From Sphingobacterium sp. (GTDB taxonomy: Bacteria; Bacteroidota; Bacteroidia; SpSt-205): a stretch of 8,347 bases of DNA. Location: contig JAPYWM010000051.1 in assembly GCA_028276345.1 (NCBI GenBank), positions 1 to 8,347 of the forward strand. Reading direction: 5' to 3'. The first letter of the stretch is position 1. Each line of letters begins with the position of its first letter. This document shows, in pieces, positions 1 through 5,831 of the stretch. The position numbers and the translations under genes are program-made. The notes beneath the pieces were generated by a model that saw only the letters and a list, made by a program, of their open reading frames with translations, was not told the origin of the DNA and did no database searches.

Positions 1-319
1 CTATGCTACGCCACTCGCCGCTAATATCCACGTAGTCTATGCCCCGCTCGAGGCACAAGTTTAGCCAAGGCTCCTGCGTATCCTCGTAAGGCCCGGCGAA
101 GTTCACAACGAGCCGGATGCCCTGGAAGTCCTGCTTCTCAAGGTCTTTCAGCGTAAAGGCCCGGGTGGGGAGGTTGTAACTCTCGCCCAGAGCAGAGAGC
201 ACCTCGGCCTGGCGGCCCGCCAGGATGGGGGGCGGTATGTCCCGCCTTTTCCCTTCTTCTGTCCACTGACGAAGCAAGATTCGCCCGGTCGTGCCATTAG
301 CTCCGTAGAGAAGCCACAT
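1..319 (-). CDS. Saccharopine dehydrogenase-like NAD(P)-binding oxidoreductase, N-terminal part (runs off left edge)
   Basis: The first 106 residues of a Rossmann-fold oxidoreductase are visible, read from an ATG at 319-317. The protein opens MWLLYGANGTTGRILL, so the dinucleotide-binding glycine motif (GANGTTG, residues 6-12) lies on the first beta strand. A segment LAGRQAEVLSALG follows, and then VVNFAGPYEDTQEP and ERGIDYVDISGEW. This order (LAGR, then VxNxAGP, then a Cys-containing helix and YVDxxGE) is what I know from saccharopine dehydrogenase-like and trans-acting enoyl reductase-like proteins. Members usually exceed 330 residues, so about two thirds lies outside the window and the substrate cannot be named. 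True saccharopine dehydrogenase (lysine metabolism) is only one possibility. The start overlaps the end of the upstream 190-residue gene by 23 bp in another frame, which implies co-transcription and probably translational coupling. Confidence 0.85.
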   Translation of the reverse strand, partial: MWLLYGANGTTGRILLRQWTEEGKRRDIPPPILAGRQAEVLSALGESYNLPTRAFTLKDLEKQDFQGIRLVVNFAGPYEDTQEPWLNLCLERGIDYVDISGEWRSI

Positions 320-869
320 AGGCGTTTAGTTCTGATGGAGAAAAGTGCGTATAGAGCCGTTCGGCCATCGTGTAGAAGAGGCTGCTTTTTTGGGGGTTGT
401 AAGCAGGCAGGGTTCGGCGCCAGGCTTGAAGCGCTTGGAGAAAGGCATTGAGCTGGGTATAGGCCTGGCGAGGCGGTTCGTAGGCTGGACTGATGAGGTG
501 CCATTCTCCAGCAGGCTGATAGGGCGCTTTAGGGTCGGGGGGTGGGAGCGGTAGGCTATGTAGCCTTTCCCACGTGGGGCCATATACCAGATAGGCCAGC
601 TCTCCCCACTTATCGGGGAAAATCAACGCCGGCGGTAAGGCCGTCGCCTGCAAAATCACCTGTATGCCCGGATAACGTTTGCGGAGCTCCCACAAGTTCG
701 CTTCCCATTCCGCCGTAAAAAGCCCCTCCGGCGTGAAACAATCTACGATCACCAGGCCAACTTTTTCTACTTCATCCAGCGTAGGCCCGGATTGGAGAAA
801 AATATATCGGGCCTCAGTGGGATAGGCTATACCCCGCTCAGGAGCGGGCCAAGGTACTGGAATACGCAT
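297..869 (-). CDS. Unrecognised 190-residue protein, possibly a degenerate response-regulator receiver domain
   Basis: I do not recognise this family. The frame is open from a TTG at 902, but the ATG at 869 (MRIPVPWPAP) is preferred because it is a standard start and shortens the overlap with ugd from 65 to 32 bp. It also overlaps the downstream oxidoreductase by 23 bp. There is no signal peptide or membrane segment, so it is probably cytoplasmic. Residues about 20-105 resemble part of a receiver (REC) fold: GLVIVDCFTP (38-47) looks like beta 3 with its phosphoacceptor Asp (D43), ELRKRYPGIQVILQATA (61-77) like alpha 3, beta 4 and the conserved Thr, and AYLVYGPTWERL (92-103) like the beta-5 'YLxKP' segment. 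The conserved Lys is missing there, and the N-terminal acidic pair is not seen. The rest is rich in Pro, Tyr and Trp and ends in a helical segment. The REC reading is inference from pattern only; a real, rapidly diverging lineage-specific protein is the safe call. Confidence 0.62.
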   Translation of the reverse strand: MRIPVPWPAPERGIAYPTEARYIFLQSGPTLDEVEKVGLVIVDCFTPEGLFTAEWEANLWELRKRYPGIQVILQATALPPALIFPDKWGELAYLVYGPTWERLHSLPLPPPDPKAPYQPAGEWHLISPAYEPPRQAYTQLNAFLQALQAWRRTLPAYNPQKSSLFYTMAERLYTHFSPSELNAYVASLRS

Positions 870-2178
870 ATACTGGCGCGCGCCCGATGGAGAGATAGTC
901 AAAGCCTTCCTGCCTTAGAAGGGCAGGGTCATATAGATTTCGCCCATCAAAGATGACCGGATGACGGAGGAGGTCTTTCATCTTTTGCCAGTTTGGCTGA
1001 CGAAATTCGCCCCACTCGGTAAAGAGTAGCAGGGCATCGGCACCTTCGAGGGCATCATAGGGGTTTTTGGCGTAATAGAGGGGCCAGTTGGGGTGTTCTT
1101 TTTGGAGGTTAGGCAGGGCCGCTGGGTCAAACACCCGCAGATGGGCGCCGGCTGCGAGGAGCCTCTGGATGACTTCTATGGCAGGGGCTTCGCGAATGTC
1201 GTCGGTATCCGCTTTGAAGGCTATGCCCCACACGGCAAAGGTGCGTCCGCTGAGCTGCCCGCGGTAGTAGGACTCCACTTTTTCGAAGAAGTGGGCCCGC
1301 TGGGTTTCATTGACGGTGATGGTGGCTTCTACGAGGGAGAGCTGGAGGCCATATTCGCGGGCGGTAGCGGCGAGGGCGCGGGTATCCTTCGGAAAGCAGG
1401 ACCCTCCGAAGCCAATCCCCGCAAAGAGATAGCGCCGGCCGATGCGGCTGTCGGCACCCATGCCGAGACGAATCATGTCGATGTTAGCACCGACTTTTTC
1501 GGCGAGGCGAGCGATTTCGTTCATGAAGCTCACCCGCAAGGCTAAGAAAGCGTTGGAGGCGTATTTGGTAAGCTCGGCACTTTCCCAGTCCATGATGTAG
1601 ATGGGATTACCCTGGCGGGTGTAAGGGAGGTAGAGCTGGTGGAGCTTTTCGGCGACGGTGGGGTCTGGCGTGCCGATGACGACCCGGTCAGGCTTGAGAA
1701 AGTCCTCCACCGCATAGCCTTCCCGGAGAAACTCTGGATTAGAAGCGACCTGCACTAAGCCTGGCAAGCGGGCATCGAAGAAGGCCTGAAGCTTCCGAGC
1801 GGTGCCTACGGGGACGGTGCTTTTGGTGATAAGGATCTTGGGGGTCTGGATGCGCGCGGCGAGGGTTTCGGCGGCTTGCCAGAGGTAGGAGAGGTTGGCG
1901 TGACCATCCGGGCCAGAGGGGGTCGGCAGCGCTAAAAATATCAGCTCGGCCTGCGCTACCAGCTCCTCCAAGCGCTCTGTGAAATGAAGGAGGTTCTGGC
2001 TCTGGCCCCGCTCTACAAGCCGGTCCAGCCCCGGCTCATAAATGGGGAGCTCGCCCCGGCGCAGGCGGTCGATCTTTGCCTGGTCAATGTCATAACCGAT
2101 AACGAAATTGCCTGTTTCGGCCAGGCCAGCAGCCGTGACTAACCCCACATATCCTACACCCATCACACCGATTTGCAT
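838..2178 (-). CDS. ugd: UDP-glucose 6-dehydrogenase (UDP-glucose/GDP-mannose dehydrogenase family)
   Basis: A cytoplasmic enzyme that oxidises UDP-glucose twice with NAD+ to UDP-glucuronate, a precursor of acidic polysaccharides and other nucleotide sugars. The 446 residues match the usual length. The NAD-binding domain starts at once, with GVGYVG (7-12) and an acidic residue ending beta 2 (D30). NPEFLREG (147-154) precedes the central helix region, where ELTKYASNA (202-210) holds the conserved Lys205 and Asn209. The catalytic cysteine is C261 in GFGGSCFPKD, followed by Lys264 and Asp265. The C-terminal domain has GIAFKADTDDIRE (318-330) and FDGRNLYDP (410-418), and a late YLSIGR segment. 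All key residues are intact. UDP-GlcNAc or UDP-ManNAc dehydrogenases share the fold, but the uninterrupted DGRNLYDP and overall pattern favour the glucose enzyme. It leads the minus-strand cluster and its 3' end overlaps the next gene by 32 bp. Confidence 0.93.
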   Translation of the reverse strand: MQIGVMGVGYVGLVTAAGLAETGNFVIGYDIDQAKIDRLRRGELPIYEPGLDRLVERGQSQNLLHFTERLEELVAQAELIFLALPTPSGPDGHANLSYLWQAAETLAARIQTPKILITKSTVPVGTARKLQAFFDARLPGLVQVASNPEFLREGYAVEDFLKPDRVVIGTPDPTVAEKLHQLYLPYTRQGNPIYIMDWESAELTKYASNAFLALRVSFMNEIARLAEKVGANIDMIRLGMGADSRIGRRYLFAGIGFGGSCFPKDTRALAATAREYGLQLSLVEATITVNETQRAHFFEKVESYYRGQLSGRTFAVWGIAFKADTDDIREAPAIEVIQRLLAAGAHLRVFDPAALPNLQKEHPNWPLYYAKNPYDALEGADALLLFTEWGEFRQPNWQKMKDLLRHPVIFDGRNLYDPALLRQEGFDYLSIGRAPVYAYSSTLARS

Positions 2179-2187
2179 AGTCGTGCG

Positions 2188-2195
2188 TAGCTTTG
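2188..2195 (+). promoter_or_regulatory. Candidate -7 element for the beta-barrel gene and waaA (TAGCTTTG)
   Basis: TAGCTTTG on the plus strand matches TAnnTTTG and lies 23 bp before the ATG at 2219, an ordinary distance for this class of promoter. No TTG sits at 17-21 bp upstream; the nearest, 2173-2175, gives a 12-bp spacer, which is too short. The match is therefore weaker than that at 5802. It may partly reflect the inverted repeat CTTTG-CAG-CAAAG (2191-2203), which necessarily creates a TTTG end on both strands. Confidence 0.3.
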
Positions 2196-2198
2196 CAG

Positions 2199-2206
2199 CA
2201 AAGGTA
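2199..2206 (-). promoter_or_regulatory. Candidate Bacteroidota -7 element for ugd (TACCTTTG)
   Basis: Reading the minus strand, TACCTTTG matches the Bacteroidota -7 consensus TAnnTTTG and lies 20 bp upstream of the ugd ATG. With an 18-bp spacer the expected -33 TTG position holds CTG (complement of 2225-2227), two of three bases. That would place the -33 region inside the first codons of the divergent gene. A transcript from here would have a leader of roughly 15 nt. No experimental support is available from sequence alone. Confidence 0.4.
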
Positions 2207-2218
2207 CACTAAACCTAT

Positions 2219-2977
2219 ATGCGGCAGGCCCTCCCGTTTTTTCTGGCTTTCCTTTGTGCACAGCAGAGTATCCGGGACTCCGCCATAGCCTTTTTTATGC
2301 CTGCCGTGGTGTATGGGGGAATTTTTCCCATGCAAGACCTTTCGCAGCGGTTTGGCTACCTGAACCACATCCAAGCCGAGGTGGGCTATAAGTTCAAAAG
2401 CCACTTTTACGTCGTCTTAGCTGGAGGGGGGCTGGTAGGGGATAAAGTTCGGGAGGCGGGGCTTTTGCAGAACTACCTCTCCGCCTCGCTGCAGCAGTCG
2501 GGTTATGTGGGGATGTTTGATGAGAATGGGAAAGTATTTGCGCCGACGATTCGGGCGGCGGGCTGGTCGGCTCAGCTTAGAGGGGGGAAGATTCTCCCGA
2601 TTTTGCGCATACCCGGTCACAATCCGAATTGCGGGCTTTTCGTAGAGGTGGGGGGCGGATACCTGCGCCACCGCATAAGTATAGATAAGGCGCGTAGCGA
2701 CCGGGCACCCATCCTCGAAGGTGACTATCTCAAAGGCGTAGATCGCCTAACAGGCGGATGGGGTTTTACGGAGAGCATCGGCTATCGCTATTTCAGCAAT
2801 CGTTTGCTGCTGAACTTTTTTATAGCGATAGAGGCGGGGCAGTTTTTCACGCGGAGTTTGCGGGGGTGGGCTTACGACACGGGGCAGCGGGATGTGCGTA
2901 GGCGCTTAGATAGCTGGGTAAGCGTGCGCGCGGGCTGGATGATACCCCTTTACGAAAAAGCCCCCTTAGAAGAATGA
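2219..2977 (+). CDS. Outer-membrane beta-barrel-like protein, conserved-hypothetical type, coupled to waaA
   Basis: The 252 residues begin with a short export signal (MRQALPFFLAFLCA, probable cleavage before QQ at 15). The mature part is built of alternating, glycine- and aromatic-rich stretches typical of beta strands and has no internal hydrophobic helix, which suggests an outer-membrane barrel. Clear blocks are NCGLFVEVGGGYLRHRISID (137-156), GDYLKGVDRLTGG (168-180) with the following GFTESIGYRYFSN, and RLDSWVSVRAGWMIPLYEK (229-247). These blocks resemble a Bacteroidota conserved-hypothetical family that I recall but cannot name. The stop overlaps the waaA start (ATGA, 2974-2977), so the two are translated as a pair, and a role in lipopolysaccharide or outer-membrane assembly is a fair but unproven guess. 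A lipoprotein reading is unlikely because C13 follows Leu rather than Gly, Ala or Ser. The ATG at 2219 is chosen because it supplies the signal peptide. Confidence 0.75.
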   Translation: MRQALPFFLAFLCAQQSIRDSAIAFFMPAVVYGGIFPMQDLSQRFGYLNHIQAEVGYKFKSHFYVVLAGGGLVGDKVREAGLLQNYLSASLQQSGYVGMFDENGKVFAPTIRAAGWSAQLRGGKILPILRIPGHNPNCGLFVEVGGGYLRHRISIDKARSDRAPILEGDYLKGVDRLTGGWGFTESIGYRYFSNRLLLNFFIAIEAGQFFTRSLRGWAYDTGQRDVRRRLDSWVSVRAGWMIPLYEKAPLEE

Positions 2978-4230
2978 CATTTTTTCGGGTTTTATACACG
3001 CTTTTTTGGATGATCTTGATAGTTTTGTCGCCGGTCATAGTTCTTTTTTCGGATAAGTATCGCCGATGGTGGAGGGCTCGCCGTGTGCGCTGGCCCGATC
3101 CCCCCCGTGATAGCGTGGTACTCTGGATGCATTGTGCCTCGGCAGGGGAGTTTGAGCAAGGCCGGCCTATTCTGGAATATATCGCCCGGCAGCTGCGCCC
3201 TTACCCCTACATCGTGGTAACCTTTTTCTCGCCGTCAGGCTGGGAGCGGTATCGCCAGAGCTATGCGGTGGCGGACTGGATGGGACCTCTGCCGGTGGAT
3301 TTGCCCTGGGTGATGAAGCAGTGGCTGACCACGCTAAGGCCGAAGGCGGTGTTTTTTGTCCGGTACGACCTCTGGCCGAATCTTCTCCACCTCCTGCGGG
3401 AGCGACGTATTCCTACTTTCCTTTTGTCAGCACATGTGCGTCCCTACCAGGGGCTGCGCTGGAGCTGGCAAAAGGGGCTTCTCAGATACTTCACGCACAT
3501 TTTCGTCCAGACGGGCGAGGACCTCAATTTTCTCCAGCGGGAGGGTTTTTCGGCGGTTACCCTGGCAGGGGACAGCCGTTCCCTGCGCGTGAAGCAAATC
3601 CGGGAGCAGTGGATTCCCATCTCGGGCATCCAGGAATGGGTGGGCACACGGTTTTGTATTGTGGCGGGCAGCGTCTGGATAGAAGATGTGCGTTTTCTGG
3701 CCCGAGCCTATGCGAACCTGCGTGGTCTGGATATTCGCTGGATACTCGTTCCCCACGAAGTACGTCCCCGTATGCTGGAGCAGATTCAGCAGGTGTGGCC
3801 TGTATCTATTACGTTTTATAGTCAGTCCGAGTGGCCTGAGCGGACTAACACCCTGGTTATTGATACCATAGGGCTTCTGGCGCATTTGTATGCGTATGCC
3901 CATGTGGTATGGGTAGGGGGCGGTTTTGGTGCAGGCATTCATAATATTTTGGAGCCAGCCGTATATGGGAAACCGATATTTTTTGGCCCGAAATACGATC
4001 GCTTTCCAGAAGCGCATGAGCTTATTCGGCTGGGGGTTGCCGAAAGTTGTAAATATCCCTCGGCCTTCTCGAATGCCGTCCGAGCCCTTGTGAAGGACCG
4101 CCGCCGCCTCGCTATCATCGAGTCCAAAGCGGAGAAGTACTTTGCTGACCTGCCGGACACCCGTGCGCTGGTCTGGGAAGTGGTCGGTCCCTACCTTCTG
4201 AAAAATGAAGATACCCAGGAGGCTTCCTGA
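2974..4230 (+). CDS. waaA: 3-deoxy-D-manno-octulosonic acid (Kdo) transferase
   Basis: WaaA (KdtA, glycosyltransferase family 30) transfers Kdo from CMP-Kdo to the lipid A precursor on the cytoplasmic face of the inner membrane. The 418 residues are a normal length. An N-terminal hydrophobic anchor (about 5-26) is followed by basic residues. The acceptor-side GT-B domain holds HCASAGEFEQ (53-62) with the catalytic-type Glu59, TFFSPSG (83-89), VRYDLWPNLL (129-138) and AGDSR (198-202). The donor domain holds IVAGSVW (229-235), VPHEVRP (259-265), IDTIGLLAHLYAYA (296-309), GGGFGAGIHNILEP (315-328) and FFGPKYDRFPEA (336-347). VPHE, where proteobacterial enzymes have a PRH-type motif, and GIHN are Bacteroidota-like variants. 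It is coupled by a 4-bp overlap to the barrel gene upstream. Whether it adds one or several Kdo units cannot be read from sequence. Confidence 0.95.
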   Translation: MTFFRVLYTLFWMILIVLSPVIVLFSDKYRRWWRARRVRWPDPPRDSVVLWMHCASAGEFEQGRPILEYIARQLRPYPYIVVTFFSPSGWERYRQSYAVADWMGPLPVDLPWVMKQWLTTLRPKAVFFVRYDLWPNLLHLLRERRIPTFLLSAHVRPYQGLRWSWQKGLLRYFTHIFVQTGEDLNFLQREGFSAVTLAGDSRSLRVKQIREQWIPISGIQEWVGTRFCIVAGSVWIEDVRFLARAYANLRGLDIRWILVPHEVRPRMLEQIQQVWPVSITFYSQSEWPERTNTLVIDTIGLLAHLYAYAHVVWVGGGFGAGIHNILEPAVYGKPIFFGPKYDRFPEAHELIRLGVAESCKYPSAFSNAVRALVKDRRRLAIIESKAEKYFADLPDTRALVWEVVGPYLLKNEDTQEAS

Positions 4231-4242
4231 AGGCGTGTCTTC
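4207..4242 (+). other. Hairpin spanning the waaA stop codon
   Basis: GAAGATAC (4207-4214) pairs with GTGTCTTC (4235-4242) over 8 bp, one of them a T-G wobble. Inside it AGGA (4217-4220) pairs with TCCT (4225-4228) around a GGCT loop. The waaA TGA (4228-4230) lies within the structure. No T-run follows on the plus strand, so this is not a classical intrinsic terminator. It may mark or protect the 3' end of the transcript, or be chance. Confidence 0.3.
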
Positions 4243-4277
4243 ATCAGCTCTGCCTATCCTCAGGGTGATGATTAGTG

Positions 4278-4322
4278 CATAAAATACAACAGCGCGCCAT
4301 TGGCTTTTTCAACAGGCGCGCT
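4278..4322 (-). terminator. Intrinsic-type terminator for lpd
   Basis: AGCGCGCC (4291-4298) and GGCGCGCT (4315-4322) form a perfect 8-bp G+C-rich stem with a 16-nt loop, in which TTG and CAA can add a short inner stem. Reading the minus strand, the stem begins about 37 nt past the lpd stop and is followed by GTTGTATTTTATG, a T-rich tract. This fits an intrinsic terminator for lpd. On the plus strand the stem is followed by ATGGGTAG, so it would serve waaA poorly. The rest of the 4231-4359 gap holds a run of seven C at 4341-4347 and no gene. Confidence 0.65.
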
Positions 4323-4359
4323 ATGGGTAGAAGCCTAAGGCCCCCCCAGTCCTCAGGGG

Positions 4360-5748
4360 TTACAGGTGGATCACCTCCCCATAAGCGGCCGCAGCCGCCT
4401 CCATAATGGCCTCGGAAAGGGTTGGATGCGGATGGATCGTTTTGGCCAGCTCATGACCGGTGATCTCCAGCCGCCGCGCTACGATCAGCTCCCCAATCAT
4501 TTCCGTCGCAGCCGGACCTATAATATGTGCCCCCAGCAGCTCCCCGTACTTCGCATCAAAAATCAGCTTGACAAAACCCTCACCCCGCCCCATAGCCGAG
4601 GCCTTCCCCGACGCTGTATAGGGAAACTTCCCCACTTTGAGCTCGTACCCCTTTTCCCGGGCGGCTTTTTCGGTTAGACCCATGGAGGCGACCTCCGGCT
4701 GACAATAAGTGCAGCTGGGAATCGTAGAATAATCCAGTGGATGCACATCCAAACCCGCGATCTTTTCGACACAAATAATCCCCTCCATGGAAGCTACATG
4801 CGCTAAGGCCGGCGTCGGCAGAACATCCCCAATCGCATAAATCCCCGGTACATTCGTCCGGTAAAACGCATCCACTACAATCCGTCCCTTTTCTGTCTGG
4901 ACATTTAGCGCCTCTAAGCCCAGGTTTTCGGTATTTGGCGCAATACCGACAGCTAAGAGGGCCAGGTCGGCTTCTACCTGTTTTTGTTCTTTGGGCGTTT
5001 GGAGGGTGGCCTTGATGCCCTTTTTGGTTTTTTCCAGCGCAGTAACCTGCGTGCTGGTGTAAATCTCTATCCCTTTCTTGCGGAAGATTTTTTCCAGCTC
5101 TTTGCCTACCTCCTCATCTTCACGGGGAAGGATATGGGGTAGGGCTTCTACGAGGGTCACCTGGGTGCCGAGCGTGGCATAAAAGTAGCTGAACTCCACG
5201 CCAATGGCGCCTGCGCCGATCACCAGGAGTTTCTGGGGTTTTTCGGGGAGGGTCATGGCTTCCCGATAACCAATCACATGTGTCCCGTCTATCTTGATGT
5301 GGGGCAGTTCTGCCGCACGCCCCCCTGTGGCAATAATCACATGCGGCGCGCTGAGGACTTGGGTTTTTCCGTCGGGCAGGGTAACCTCCACTTTCTTATC
5401 GGGGAGAAGGCGAGCCGTGCCCTTGATAACCTCAATTTTATTCTTACGCATGAGGAAGTCCACGCCGCGGCTCATTTTTTCAGCAACGCCGCGAGAGCGT
5501 TTGATGATAGCGGGGAAGTTAGCCTGGAAGGAAGAAACTTCTATGCCATATTCATTGGCTTTCTGGAAGTATTCCAGGGTCTCGGCGGATTTGAGAAGGG
5601 CTTTGGTAGGAATGCAGCCCCAGTTGAGGCAGATACCGCCCATGTTTTCCCGTTCGATGACTTGCACCTGAAAACCCAGCTGGGCTGCCCGAATGGCGGC
5701 GACATACCCCCCCGGTCCTCCCCCAATAATGATGAGGCGTTTCTCCAT
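4360..5748 (-). CDS. lpd: Dihydrolipoamide dehydrogenase (E3 subunit of 2-oxoacid dehydrogenase complexes)
   Basis: A cytoplasmic FAD enzyme that reoxidises the lipoyl groups of pyruvate, 2-oxoglutarate or branched-chain dehydrogenase complexes, or of the glycine cleavage system, and makes NADH. The protein has 462 residues, the normal size. The FAD motif GGGPGG is at 9-14, the redox disulfide is C40/C45 in GGICLNWGCIPTK, the NAD motif GAGAIG is at 178-183, YAIGD (304-308) is the second FAD contact, and the dimer-domain catalytic pair is H441 and E446 in HPHPTLSEA. Every key residue is present. The frame stays open to 5841, but the ATG at 5748 is chosen because MEKRLIIIGG puts the FAD fold at the very N-terminus as in the family; the extra 31 residues would come from the divergent promoter region. 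No E1 or E2 gene is adjacent, so the partner complex is unknown. It appears to be monocistronic, with its own terminator. Confidence 0.96.
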   Translation of the reverse strand: MEKRLIIIGGGPGGYVAAIRAAQLGFQVQVIERENMGGICLNWGCIPTKALLKSAETLEYFQKANEYGIEVSSFQANFPAIIKRSRGVAEKMSRGVDFLMRKNKIEVIKGTARLLPDKKVEVTLPDGKTQVLSAPHVIIATGGRAAELPHIKIDGTHVIGYREAMTLPEKPQKLLVIGAGAIGVEFSYFYATLGTQVTLVEALPHILPREDEEVGKELEKIFRKKGIEIYTSTQVTALEKTKKGIKATLQTPKEQKQVEADLALLAVGIAPNTENLGLEALNVQTEKGRIVVDAFYRTNVPGIYAIGDVLPTPALAHVASMEGIICVEKIAGLDVHPLDYSTIPSCTYCQPEVASMGLTEKAAREKGYELKVGKFPYTASGKASAMGRGEGFVKLIFDAKYGELLGAHIIGPAATEMIGELIVARRLEITGHELAKTIHPHPTLSEAIMEAAAAAYGEVIHL

Positions 5749-5753
5749 GCGGG

Positions 5754-5761
5754 CAAAGATA
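5754..5761 (-). promoter_or_regulatory. Candidate -7 element for lpd (TATCTTTG)
   Basis: On the minus strand TATCTTTG is a full match to TAnnTTTG. It ends only 5 bp before the lpd ATG, so a start site at the usual short distance downstream would give a leaderless or nearly leaderless mRNA. No TTG is seen at the expected -33 spacing. The match could be fortuitous, with the true promoter further upstream beneath the divergent receptor gene. Confidence 0.4.
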
Positions 5762-5762
5762 C

Positions 5763-5780
5763 GGGCATTGCCTGATGCCC
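5763..5780. repeat. Perfect inverted repeat between the lpd and receptor promoters (operator candidate)
   Basis: GGGCAT (5763-5768) and ATGCCC (5775-5780) are perfect 6-bp arms around a 6-bp spacer, TGCCTG. The repeat lies directly upstream of the lpd -7 element (5754-5761) and ends one base before the TTG of the receptor promoter (5781-5783). A dimeric regulator bound here could affect both genes. It could also simply be a chance palindrome; no regulator gene is visible. Confidence 0.35.
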
Positions 5781-5809
5781 TTGTAAATCTCGGATTTGCC
5801 GTATATTTG
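5781..5809 (+). promoter_or_regulatory. Bacteroidota-type promoter for the TonB-dependent receptor
   Basis: TTG at 5781-5783 and TATATTTG at 5802-5809 (consensus TAnnTTTG) are separated by 18 bp, within the normal range for the Bacteroidota primary sigma factor. The ATG lies 22 bp past the -7 box, so the leader would be about 15-18 nt. It would contain AAAGGTGGA (5818-5826), a partial Shine-Dalgarno match at normal spacing. This is the best promoter match in the window. Confidence 0.6.
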
Positions 5810-5831
5810 CCAGTGATAAAGGTGGAAGTAT

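Noticed and set aside
870..902. TTG start at 902 for the 190-residue protein
   Set aside because: It doubles the overlap with ugd to 65 bp and adds 11 residues with no visible structure; the ATG at 869 is simpler, though the TTG cannot be excluded.
1093..1545. 150-codon open frame on the plus strand inside ugd
   Set aside because: It lies wholly antisense to an intact ugd with all catalytic motifs. Its composition is that of a complementary-strand shadow in G+C-rich coding DNA, and it resembles no family.
2219..2260. Lipoprotein signal at C13 of the beta-barrel protein
   Set aside because: The residues before the cysteine are AFL; the lipobox needs Gly, Ala or Ser at -1, so ordinary signal-peptidase cleavage before QQ is preferred.
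3321..4017. Several alternative frames of 60-196 codons on both strands inside waaA
   Set aside because: waaA is continuous with all motifs from the membrane anchor to the HN-LEP region, so these are shadows.
5278..5775. 165-codon plus-strand open frame opposite the N-terminal half of lpd
   Set aside because: It is antisense to the FAD and redox-disulfide region of a certain gene, has no recognisable motif and has no promoter or start context of its own.
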